A model generated the notes under the pieces. That model was not told the DNA's origin. It saw only the letters and a list, made by a program, of their open reading frames with translations, and made no database searches. A DNA stretch of 18,621 nucleotides from an uncultured Veillonellaceae bacterium (GTDB lineage Bacteria > Bacillota > Negativicutes > Veillonellales > Dialisteraceae), in contig CAUBUJ010000018.1 of the NCBI GenBank assembly GCA_958439155.1, forward strand, positions 1 to 18,621. Reading direction: 5' to 3'. Positions 1 to 5,149 of the stretch are shown here, piece by piece (within the stretch, counting starts at the first letter, position 1; each line of letters starts with the position of its first letter). The translations under genes were made by a program, and so were the position numbers.

Positions 1-1141
1 GCATGAGGTACCAGATGGAAAGAGCAGAAGCCGCCATGAAGCAGGCTCCCGGGAGCGGTGTATACGCCAGGCCTGCGGCAGAGGCGGTGACGCTCCCTGC
101 GGCAGTGCCGATGGAAATCCCCAGATTGGCTGCTGTAGGAAGGAGAGCGCTCGCCATGAGGGTCGTTCCCGGATGGAACAGCGCCGAAATGCGGAGGAAA
201 TAAATCTGCATGCTCGCGTTGTGGATGTAAATGAAGATGCCCAGCAGGAGGATCAGGAAGAGCGCGGTCCACAGGTGGGATATGGTACAAGCGAGTGCGA
301 TGATGACCAGCGTTTCCGCCGCGAGAATTTTCCAGAGATTGTACATGCCCCCAAGCTGGGCCGCTTTGCCGCTGGCCAGATTGGAAATGATGGTCATGCC
401 GCCGAAGAGGAAGAGGAAAGGACTGAGCCATCCTGCGGGAAGGCCTGCTGTTTCCTGGAGCAGGGGCGTCACATAGGCATACCAGGTGTAGTTGCCTGCC
501 AGGGCGCAGAGGCCGGCGAAGAAGGAAAGAAGAATTCTTGGATCCTTCAGGAGGGAAAATTCTTCGGAAATCTTCACAGACTTTGTTTCTGCGCAGATCT
601 TTGGAAGAACATGGGCCATGAGGAAAAGATTGGCAGCGGCGATGATGGCGATGACGACGAAAATCCACTGCCATGGGAGAATCCGGGCAGCGAGAGTCCC
701 AAGGGGGACGCCGGCCACGGCGGCGATAGAAAATCCCGCGAAGATCCATGCCATTACCGAGGGAAGGTATTTCCGCGGGGCAATGTCCGGGGCGAAGGTG
801 GTGGAAACGGAAATCATGACGCCTGAAAGGGATGCCAGGAAGAGGCGGTCCCATAAAAGCATTTCATACGAATCAATCCACAAGGTGAGGGCATTGCCTA
901 CGGCGAAAAACGCGGTGAGCGTCAGCAGAAAAGGATATCTCGGGAAGCGGCTGCCCCAGATGGAGAGGAGCGGCGTCATCACCGCATAGGCGAGAGCGAA
1001 ATAGGAAATGAGCATGCCTGCCTCTGTGAGGGACACGCCGAGGGAAGCGGAAATATCCGGCACGATGCCGATCATAATGAATTCACACGTGCCCAGTACA
1101 AAGGATAAAAGAATGAGAGAAATCACAGAACGGTTCCACAT
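1..1141 (-). CDS. MFS transporter, DHA1-type drug/metabolite exporter (3' end cut by window edge)
   Basis: I translated the minus strand from an ATG at 1141 (preceded by AGGAGGT at about 1145-1151) and found 380 open codons with no stop before the left edge. The product begins MWNRSVISLILLSFVLGTCE and is almost entirely hydrophobic, with about 11-12 predicted membrane segments. Segment 1 with GIVPDIS, then a periplasmic loop and ALAYAVMTPLL, is the usual start of DHA1 major facilitator proteins (the AraJ/YdhP/PbuE-like group). A central cytoplasmic loop around residues 190-210 separates the two six-helix halves. DHA1 proteins are about 390-400 residues, so only the last few codons are missing. 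Such carriers export drugs, sugars or purines by proton antiport. The substrate here cannot be told from sequence. The gene lies 113 bp downstream of the metQ-like gene in the same direction. It has its own candidate promoter but could also be read from the cysteine T-box transcript. Confidence 0.85.
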   Translation of the reverse strand, partial: MWNRSVISLILLSFVLGTCEFIMIGIVPDISASLGVSLTEAGMLISYFALAYAVMTPLLSIWGSRFPRYPFLLTLTAFFAVGNALTLWIDSYEMLLWDRLFLASLSGVMISVSTTFAPDIAPRKYLPSVMAWIFAGFSIAAVAGVPLGTLAARILPWQWIFVVIAIIAAANLFLMAHVLPKICAETKSVKISEEFSLLKDPRILLSFFAGLCALAGNYTWYAYVTPLLQETAGLPAGWLSPFLFLFGGMTIISNLASGKAAQLGGMYNLWKILAAETLVIIALACTISHLWTALFLILLLGIFIYIHNASMQIYFLRISALFHPGTTLMASALLPTAANLGISIGTAAGSVTASAAGLAYTPLPGACFMAASALSIWYLM

Positions 1142-1158
1142 AGTACCTCCTGCAGCGA

Positions 1159-1186
1159 AATAAGCCGTCTTTGAAAACGGCTTATT
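1159..1186 (-). terminator. Hairpin between metQ-like gene and MFS gene; possible terminator
   Basis: A perfect 10-bp inverted repeat, AATAAGCCGT / ACGGCTTATT, has an 8-nt loop. Read on the minus strand the 3' arm runs into TTATTTCG, which is only a weak U-run. It may terminate the upstream lipoprotein transcript inefficiently, or act as a stabilising 5' hairpin of the MFS mRNA, because it overlaps that gene's -10 box. Confidence 0.5.
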
Positions 1187-1212
1187 ATACTACAGATAGA
1201 CGGGTTTGGAAA
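1184..1212 (-). promoter_or_regulatory. Candidate promoter of the MFS gene
   Basis: On the minus strand there is a perfect -10 TATAAT (plus coordinates 1184-1189), a 17-bp spacer, and a -35-like TTTCCA (1207-1212, 4 of 6 consensus bases). It sits about 45 bp upstream of the MFS start codon. The hairpin at 1159-1186 overlaps the last bases of the -10 box, so the 5' end of the transcript would fold immediately. Confidence 0.5.
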
Positions 1213-1254
1213 TAGTATTTCTGCTCACAGGTAATCCGGCCCGGGGCATCTTTG

Positions 1255-2085
1255 TCAGAATGCCGGCACAAGGCCTCCGTCGAAGTGGTCATTGATATAT
1301 TTCTTTACGTGCTCACTCTGGAAGATTTTTACAAATTTCTGGTATGTTGGATTGTCTTTATCCGCCTTGCGGGCAGCGATGACATTTACGAAAGGACTCG
1401 TATTGTCTTCCACCCCGATCACTTCGTCCTTAGGAAGCTTTGCGTCCTTGGCATAGCCCGCGTTCACGAAGGACGCATCCGTGTCTTCGAGAGACCGCGG
1501 AAGCTGGGGTGCTTCCAACTCGATAAACTGCAGGTTATGGGGATTGGCGGTGATATCCTGCACAGTAAGCTTCGTCGCGGGGATTCCGTCCTTCACCTGG
1601 ATGAGGCCGAGATGGGACAGAATGAGGAGAGACCGGCCGCCATTGTTGGGATCATTGGGAATGCCGATGGACGCGCCGTCTTTGAGGCCTTTGATGTTTT
1701 TTACTTTCTTCGAGTACAGCCGGAGCGGTGCCAGGTAGGTATTGCCGATGGGGACAAGATCGGTGCCGTTGGTCTGGTTGAACGTGGTCAGGAAAGGCAC
1801 GTGCTGGAAGGAATTCAGGTCAATGTCGCCGGCGGCGAGGGCTTTATTGGGAGTCACATAGTCGGAGAAAACCTTCGTATGGACGATGAGGCCCTGCGCT
1901 TTCGCGTCGGGAATAATCACATTGTCGAAGAGTTCCTCGCTGTATCCCGGGTTAATGCCGACAGTAATTTCCTGGGCGGCGGAAGCGGCGCTGGAGGCTG
2001 GTTTGGCAGCGGCGCCGCATCCGGCCAGTACGCCTGCCGCAGCAATAACAGGAAGGAAAAAGGCAAGAATATGTTTTAGTTTCAT
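1255..2085 (-). CDS. metQ: NLPA-family (MetQ-like) substrate-binding lipoprotein
   Basis: This 276-residue protein has a short charged N-terminus, a hydrophobic stretch and a lipobox LAGC, with Cys23 as the predicted lipidated residue. It then has an Ala/Ser-rich linker and a periplasmic binding domain from about residue 38. Motifs typical of the NLPA/MetQ (lipoprotein 9) family are visible: DIDLNSFQHVPFL, YLAPLRLYS, GIPNDPNNGGRSLLIL and APQLPRSLEDTDASFVNAGY. Family members deliver L- or D-methionine, and sometimes related compounds, to a MetN-MetI ABC transporter. No metN or metI lies next to it, so it is an orphan binding protein here. The start at 2085 has AAGGAG eight bases upstream. Expression should depend on the upstream T-box, whose specifier is cysteine and not methionine. 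The true ligand could therefore be cysteine, cystine or another sulfur source. The family call is firm and the ligand is open. Confidence 0.9.
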   Translation of the reverse strand: MKLKHILAFFLPVIAAAGVLAGCGAAAKPASSAASAAQEITVGINPGYSEELFDNVIIPDAKAQGLIVHTKVFSDYVTPNKALAAGDIDLNSFQHVPFLTTFNQTNGTDLVPIGNTYLAPLRLYSKKVKNIKGLKDGASIGIPNDPNNGGRSLLILSHLGLIQVKDGIPATKLTVQDITANPHNLQFIELEAPQLPRSLEDTDASFVNAGYAKDAKLPKDEVIGVEDNTSPFVNVIAARKADKDNPTYQKFVKIFQSEHVKKYINDHFDGGLVPAF

Positions 2086-2159
2086 GATGATTGCTCCTTG
2101 AGTCTATGATAGGAAAAATGGAAATTTCTTGTATGGGTACAGTGACAACAGTCTTTCAT
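2082..2159 (-). CDS. Cys-rich 25-codon leader ORF, translationally coupled to metQ-like gene
   Basis: On the minus strand, after the T-box terminator, GAGGAG (plus 2166-2171) lies six bases before an ATG at 2159. The frame runs 25 codons and stops at TGA (2082-2084), which overlaps the ATG of the lipoprotein gene as ATGA. The peptide starts MKDCCHCTH, so codons 4, 5 and 7 are all TGT. The rest is rich in His, Phe, Ser and Arg and has no recognisable domain. The ideal ribosome site, the 4-nt stop/start overlap and the clustered Cys codons in a cysteine-controlled operon suggest a regulatory leader peptide or a coupled uORF. Cysteine-rich uORFs that gate sulfur genes are known in actinobacteria. 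I do not know of this one. The small size means chance cannot be excluded. Confidence 0.55.
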   Translation of the reverse strand: MKDCCHCTHTRNFHFSYHRLKEQSS

Positions 2160-2182
2160 GGCGAACTCCTCTCTTCAGGAAA

Positions 2183-2222
2183 ATCAAAAAGGCCGTCCCT
2201 TACGCAAAGATAAGGGACGGCC
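2183..2222 (-). terminator. T-box-controlled intrinsic terminator (minus strand)
   Basis: The perfect 12-bp stem GGCCGTCCCTTA / TAAGGGACGGCC has an 8-nt loop. On the minus strand it is followed by TTTTTGATTTT. Its 5' arm contains CGTCCCT, the strand that would instead pair with the T-box in the antiterminator. Confidence 0.93.
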
Positions 2223-2440
2223 TGGCCGTGGTTCCACCCGGATTTACAGACATATGTCTGCCTCGTAAGGTACTTGGCATACGCCGTCATACCCTTCCGC
2301 TGTAACGGGCGGACCCGGAGGCCTCATCGGCCTGCAAGCTCAGAGATGCACTTGGGCAGGGCGGCCGCGCTTCCTTTCACCGGCGGAAGCTCTCTGGAGC
2401 GGTTCTTCCTGCTGACTCTTTCTCGTCATCGCTTGTATGG
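2186..2440 (-). promoter_or_regulatory. Cysteine T-box leader of the metQ-like gene
   Basis: Read on the minus strand, the leader shows the T-box parts in order. The stem I base is CAAGC paired with GCUUG, followed by the kink-turn GAUGA. Then comes the AGAGAG element with the apical hairpin GCTTCC/GGAAGC (2369-2390). The specifier context is AAG-TGC-A, with TGC at 2348-2350 (Cys). The T-box GGGTGGAACCACGG lies at 2226-2239, and its antiterminator partner CGTCCCT at 2213-2219. The terminator follows. The variable base in TGGA is A, which pairs with U73 of tRNA-Cys. A methionine tRNA (A73) would want U there. Uncharged tRNA-Cys should stabilise the antiterminator and allow transcription of the leader ORF and the lipoprotein gene. 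Confidence 0.93.
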
Positions 2441-2469
2441 AATGGGAAATTTCTTCCCGATTGGAAGTC

Positions 2470-2499
2470 AGTGTAACACCGGAGGGAGGACGCTGTCAA
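2470..2499 (-). promoter_or_regulatory. Promoter of the minus-strand T-box operon
   Basis: On the minus strand there is a consensus -35 TTGACA (2494-2499), an 18-bp spacer and a -10-like TACACT (2470-2475, 4 of 6). It lies about 30 bp upstream of T-box stem I, as expected. The 16-bp segment around the -35 (2488-2503) is repeated exactly in the divergent promoter at 2647-2662. Confidence 0.65.
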
Positions 2500-2503
2500 T
2501 GAG

Positions 2504-2646
2504 GGACTGTTCCATTTCTGGCAGAAATTTTCGTGTACTGCCCTGGTCAGCAGGTGCGCTTTAATGTGCATAATATAGGCCATGAAGAAAAAAGCAGGAA
2601 ATGAGAGGAGCCATATGGTAATTCTATAGCGCAGGATGCGGGGCTT
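2504..2646. other. 143-bp spacer between the two divergent promoters
   Basis: I see no reading frame with a ribosome site, no hairpin with a T-run and no convincing operator palindrome in this spacer. Confidence 0.5.
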
Positions 2647-2650
2647 CTCA

Positions 2651-2679
2651 TTGACAGCGTCCAACTTGGATGATAGAGT
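2651..2679 (+). promoter_or_regulatory. Promoter of the plus-strand T-box leader
   Basis: A consensus -35 TTGACA (2651-2656), a 17-bp spacer and a -10-like TAGAGT (2674-2679, 4 of 6) end about 16 bp before the T-box stem I kink-turn. It shares the exact 16-bp CTCATTGACAGCGTCC with the minus-strand promoter. Confidence 0.65.
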
Positions 2680-2690
2680 AAATGCAATAC

Positions 2691-2938
2691 TATGCGATGA
2701 AGGAAGAGAGTATACGCAGCAAGGCGCGGCAGAGAGCCGGGACGGTGGAAACCGGCGCGCCCTGCGCGGGGAAGTGCATTCCGGAGCAGGCGGGAGCAGA
2801 AAGCCTCAGGGCAGTATGCCGCCGGGGAGACGCCCCTTACAGCGCGGCGGTACACATGTACCGACAGAGGCGCGCAAAAGCGCGTGAATGAAGGTGGAAA
2901 CACGGTGACTCGTCCTTTGGGGACGGGTCTTTTTGTTT
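2691..2938 (+). promoter_or_regulatory. Cysteine T-box leader of the trans-sulfuration enzyme gene
   Basis: All T-box hallmarks are readable. The kink-turn GATGA lies at 2696-2700 and the loop-E side GAGAGTA at about 2707-2713. AGAGAGCC with the distal-loop motif GGTGGAAACCGGC follows at 2731-2755. The specifier context is GAAG-TGC-A, with TGC at 2775-2777 (Cys). Hairpins GGTACACATGTACC and CGCGCAAAAGCGCG are in the linker. The T-box AAGGTGGAAACACGG lies at 2891-2905, and CGTCCTT (2911-2917) can pair with its AAGG. The base after TGG is A, complementary to tRNA-Cys U73. A terminator follows directly. Binding of uncharged tRNA-Cys should switch on the downstream enzyme gene. Confidence 0.95.
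2907..2938 (+). terminator. T-box-controlled intrinsic terminator (plus strand)
   Basis: A 9-bp stem GACTCGTCC / GGACGGGTC (one G-U pair) with loop TTTGG is followed by TTTTTGTTTTC. Its 5' arm contains the CGTCC segment used by the alternative antiterminator. Confidence 0.92.
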
Positions 2939-2969
2939 TCAGGTGTTCATGAATATCAGGAGGAAGACT

Positions 2970-4148
2970 ATGACAAAGAAGAGAGGATTTTCGACCCGCG
3001 CCGTACACAGCGGCATTCACATCGACAAAGGCACCGGCGCCATCAAGCCGCCCATCAATATGGCGAACTGCTATGCCCTGCCGTATGATCCATCCACGCT
3101 GAACTGGAGTTCCTCCGATACGCTGCTCTACACGAGAAACGGCGGCACGAACCAGCAGTACCTCCAGGAAAAGCTGGCTGATCTGGAAGGCGGGGAAGAC
3201 GCCATTGTCCTCGCCAGCGGCGTCGGCGCCCTGTCAGGGCTCTTCTTCTCCCTGCTTGAAACGGGAGACCACGTGGTCTTTTCCTCGGTCACCTATGTAG
3301 CGGTGTACCGTCTCTTCCATGAGCTGCTGAATCATAAATTTCAAATCCATACCACCATCGTGGATACGACGGACCTGGATGCGGTACGGAAAGCGGTGAC
3401 GCCGGGGACGAAGCTCGTCCATATCGAGACGCCCGGGAATCCGACCCTGTCCATTTCCGATATTGAGGCCATTGCGAAAATTTCCCATGAAAATGGGGCG
3501 CTTCTCTCTGTGGACAATACTTTCGCTTCGCCCTACAATACGCGGCCTATCGAGCTGGGTGCGGACTTCGTCGTGGAAAGTCTCACCAAGTACATCAACG
3601 GCCATGGCGATTCCCTGGGCGGCGCCATCATCGGGCCGAAGAAATACCTTGACCAGATCCGCTTCCAAGCGCAGGTGAACCTGGGCGCGTCCATCAGTCC
3701 CTTCAACGCGTGGCTCATCGCCCGCGGCGCGGCGACGCTTCCTCTTCGGATGCGCCAGATCAATGAAAGCGCTCTTGCCATTGCGCGCTTCCTGAAAACG
3801 GTGCCGGGGGTGACGTTCGTGGCCTATCCGGGCCTGGAAGATCATCCCAATCATGACGTGGCGGCGCGGCAGATGCATCCCGGCTACGGCGGCGTCATTT
3901 CCTTCGGCATCCGCGGAGACCACGATGCGTTCAACCGCTTCGTGAGCCATCTGGAAGTGATTACTTCGGCGGTATCCCTCGGCCATGATGAAAGCCTGAT
4001 CGTCTTCTTAGGCGAAGATGACGAGCGGCAGTACCTCTACCCGGAAGCGTTCCACAAAGGATTCTTCCGTTTCTCCGTGGGGATTGAAGATACAGAAGAC
4101 ATTATTGAAGATCTCCGCCAGGCTTTCGAAAAAGAGGGGCTGCTCTGA
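2970..4148 (+). CDS. Trans-sulfuration family PLP enzyme (cystathionine/methionine gamma-lyase or synthase type)
   Basis: This 392-residue protein belongs to the Cys/Met-metabolism PLP-dependent family (fold type I). Visible landmarks are YTRNGGT (Tyr54, Arg56, phosphate contacts from the neighbouring subunit), the GVGAL segment near residue 85, Tyr109 expected to stack on PLP, and VDNTFASP with Asp182 facing the pyridine nitrogen. Lys207 in SLTKYINGHGDSLGG is the Schiff-base lysine. The C-terminal FFRFSVGIEDTEDIIEDL is the usual family ending. Length matches the family (about 380-400). I chose the ATG at 2970 because AGGAGG lies six bases upstream; in-frame GTG (2943) and ATG (2949) lack this. 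Members form or cleave cystathionine, or release thiols from methionine, homocysteine or cysteine. The Cys found in the active site of classical methionine gamma-lyases is not seen beside Tyr109. The cysteine T-box points to cysteine supply, for example cystathionine gamma-lyase. The exact reaction is undetermined. Confidence 0.9.
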   Translation: MTKKRGFSTRAVHSGIHIDKGTGAIKPPINMANCYALPYDPSTLNWSSSDTLLYTRNGGTNQQYLQEKLADLEGGEDAIVLASGVGALSGLFFSLLETGDHVVFSSVTYVAVYRLFHELLNHKFQIHTTIVDTTDLDAVRKAVTPGTKLVHIETPGNPTLSISDIEAIAKISHENGALLSVDNTFASPYNTRPIELGADFVVESLTKYINGHGDSLGGAIIGPKKYLDQIRFQAQVNLGASISPFNAWLIARGAATLPLRMRQINESALAIARFLKTVPGVTFVAYPGLEDHPNHDVAARQMHPGYGGVISFGIRGDHDAFNRFVSHLEVITSAVSLGHDESLIVFLGEDDERQYLYPEAFHKGFFRFSVGIEDTEDIIEDLRQAFEKEGLL

Positions 4149-4201
4149 AGAATGACGCTGCAGGCAGCGGGGCGAATGCACGCCGCATGAGCAGGGGAAA
4201 G

Positions 4202-4229
4202 TTTAGAGCTGAGAGCTGCCAGTTTAGAG
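4202..4229. repeat. Degenerate tandem heptamer array (TTTAGAG type)
   Basis: Four consecutive 7-mers read TTTAGAG, CTGAGAG, CTGCCAG, TTTAGAG. They are the reverse complement of the CTCTAAA-type array at 4865-4892. Confidence 0.65.
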
Positions 4230-4241
4230 GGGTGGTGCCGC
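4221..4241. repeat. Left copy of ~22-bp imperfect inverted repeat
   Basis: AGTTTAGAGGGG (4221-4232) is the exact reverse complement of 4862-4873. The match continues imperfectly through the following GC-rich bases (TGGTGCCGCC against CGGCGCGCCGCC). Confidence 0.6.
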
Positions 4242-4535
4242 CTGCGGCGGAATTTTGAAAGGCACTCAGATGCCGGACGGGCTGGGATTATGCGGATTAC
4301 ACGTCATCTCGACCGGTCATATCCTGCGGTATGCATCGTTCTAAATAAAAAAAGTACGAGAAAGAGTGGAGAGATCTTTGGTATTAAGAGATCGAGTTTC
4401 CCCATCTGGGATTTTAGAAAGTACGACACAGAGCCCGTAGCCTTGTGGTCCACTTTACGACAGATTTTGTCTATTCTGCTGTCAATGATGCACTTGCCTT
4501 TTAAAACCACGATCTTCGCAGACGCGCCCCTCTCA

Positions 4536-4569
4536 GGCCTTTGGCCAGCTCCCCCCAGGAGGGGGGAGC
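4536..4569. repeat. REP-like GC-rich palindromes
   Basis: GGCCTTTGGCC (4536-4546) is followed by a 9-bp perfect stem GCTCCCCCC / GGGGGGAGC with loop AGGA (4548-4569). The block with its CCCCTCTCA lead-in resembles interspersed palindromic elements I associate with gut Firmicutes genomes. That resemblance is from memory and was not checked by search. Confidence 0.55.
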
Positions 4570-4665
4570 CCTGCGAGGTGTCATTTTCCCGTTTTTGGTT
4601 TGTGCGCATCCGTGAATCAGGCATACTGCAGAAATGACAAAAACTAAGGCTCGCCCCTTTTTGGG

Positions 4666-4694
4666 GAGGAGAATGTGCCAGTGGTCACGTTCTC
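4666..4694. repeat. Hairpin in the repeat-rich interval
   Basis: GGAGAATGTG pairs with CACGTTCTCC over about 10 bp (one G-U) around the loop CCAGTGGT. No T-run follows on either strand, so it is unlikely to be a terminator. Confidence 0.5.
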
Positions 4695-4799
4695 CGCGCT
4701 AAAAAATGGCCAGTAAAGGTATCCAATATCGCGCCGCGGGCCTGCCGACGAAGGAGGCTGAGAGGAGATGAACCTGCGTACCCAATGGATAAACCTGAC

Positions 4800-4826
4800 C
4801 ATGCACGGCGAAGTTACATATAAAAA
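4800..4826 (+). repeat. 27-bp direct repeat, copy 1
   Basis: CATGCACGGCGAAG is followed by TTA and then CATATAAAAA. It matches copy 2 (4905-4931) at 24 of 27 positions; only the central three bases differ. Confidence 0.75.
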
Positions 4827-4830
4827 CTCC

Positions 4831-4856
4831 CGCCGCCCATTTTATTTTAGGCGGCG
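4831..4856. repeat. GC-rich hairpin
   Basis: The 7-bp stem CGCCGCC / GGCGGCG has a 12-base AT-rich loop. It lies between direct-repeat copy 1 and the right inverted repeat. Confidence 0.5.
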
Positions 4857-4873
4857 CGCCGCCCCTCTAAACT
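4851..4873. repeat. Right copy of ~22-bp imperfect inverted repeat
   Basis: CCCCTCTAAACT (4862-4873) is the exact reverse complement of 4221-4232. The preceding GC-rich bases also match imperfectly. The two copies enclose about 650 bp. Confidence 0.6.
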
Positions 4874-4892
4874 CACATCTCTAAACTCTGGG
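4865..4892. repeat. Degenerate tandem heptamer array (CTCTAAA type)
   Basis: Four consecutive 7-mers read CTCTAAA, CTCACAT, CTCTAAA, CTCTGGG. Confidence 0.65.
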
Positions 4893-4904
4893 CTTTCTCA
4901 TGCC

Positions 4905-4931
4905 CATGCACGGCGAAGCCGCATATAAAAA
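4905..4931 (+). repeat. 27-bp direct repeat, copy 2
   Basis: CATGCACGGCGAAG is followed by CCG and then CATATAAAAA. It lies 105 bp downstream of copy 1 and differs from it only in the central triplet. Confidence 0.75.
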
Positions 4932-4948
4932 GAGCCTTCTGCTTTCCT

Positions 4949-4976
4949 CTTCAGACTCCAGACTTCCGACTTCAGA
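4949..4976. repeat. Degenerate tandem heptamer array (CTTCAGA type)
   Basis: Four consecutive 7-mers read CTTCAGA, CTCCAGA, CTTCCGA, CTTCAGA. A shorter related pair, CCTCAGA CCTCAGA, is at 5009-5022. Confidence 0.75.
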
Positions 4977-5008
4977 CCACAAGCCCTGCGCTAATGACGC
5001 ACTGCCAG

Positions 5009-5022
5009 CCTCAGACCTCAGA
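5009..5022. repeat. Tandem pair of CCTCAGA heptamers
   Basis: There are two perfect copies of CCTCAGA. They share the CTxCAGA pattern of the array 33 bp upstream. Confidence 0.6.
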
Positions 5023-5099
5023 CCGCGGGCCCCGCTCCCATGATGCACCTTTCCTCTTCACGATCATTGCTGAACGCTGCGCTCCTCCATGGACAGGAA

Positions 5100-5108
5100 T
5101 GCTATAAT
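5100..5108 (+). promoter_or_regulatory. Extended -10 promoter of the AEC permease gene
   Basis: TGCTATAAT combines the extended-10 TG with a perfect TATAAT (5103-5108). No good -35 is present at 17 bp. The start codon is about 40 bp downstream, giving a short leader. Confidence 0.6.
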
Positions 5109-5149
5109 ACAAGTATCTTTATTTCGTATTGATGCAAAGAAGGCTGCCC

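Larger units (their letters stand above)
4149..5149. other. 1-kb non-coding repeat-rich interval
   Basis: I find no convincing gene here. Open frames in the area lack ribosome sites and run through palindromes. The interval holds tandem heptamers in both orientations, REP-like hairpins, a direct-repeat pair and an inverted repeat, each listed separately. The segment 4340-4510 is less GC-rich and has no recognisable motif. No clear terminator follows the upstream PLP-enzyme gene. Confidence 0.7.

Noticed and set aside
173..989. Plus-strand frames of 217 and 165 codons near the left edge
   Set aside because: The minus strand here is an MFS transporter open to the edge. The plus frames are charged, low-complexity shadows.
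1252..2079. 275-codon plus-strand frame opposite the metQ-like gene
   Set aside because: The minus strand encodes a complete NLPA lipoprotein with lipobox and ribosome site. The plus frame has neither.
2186..2440. Methionine specificity for the minus-strand T-box, suggested by the MetQ-like gene
   Set aside because: No ATG occupies the specifier position; TGC does. The T-box bulge base is A and not the U needed for tRNA-Met A73.
2377..3020. Minus-strand frames through the two T-box leaders
   Set aside because: They cross structured RNA elements and both promoters, with no ribosome site or domain.
4304..4624. 106-codon minus-strand frame in the repeat-rich interval
   Set aside because: It runs through the REP-like palindrome, has no convincing ribosome site and no recognised domain. 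It could be part of a repeat family, but I cannot support it as a gene.
4202..5022. CRISPR array
   Set aside because: The repeats are 7-bp contiguous units or a single 27-bp pair. There are no regular spacers and no cas genes.
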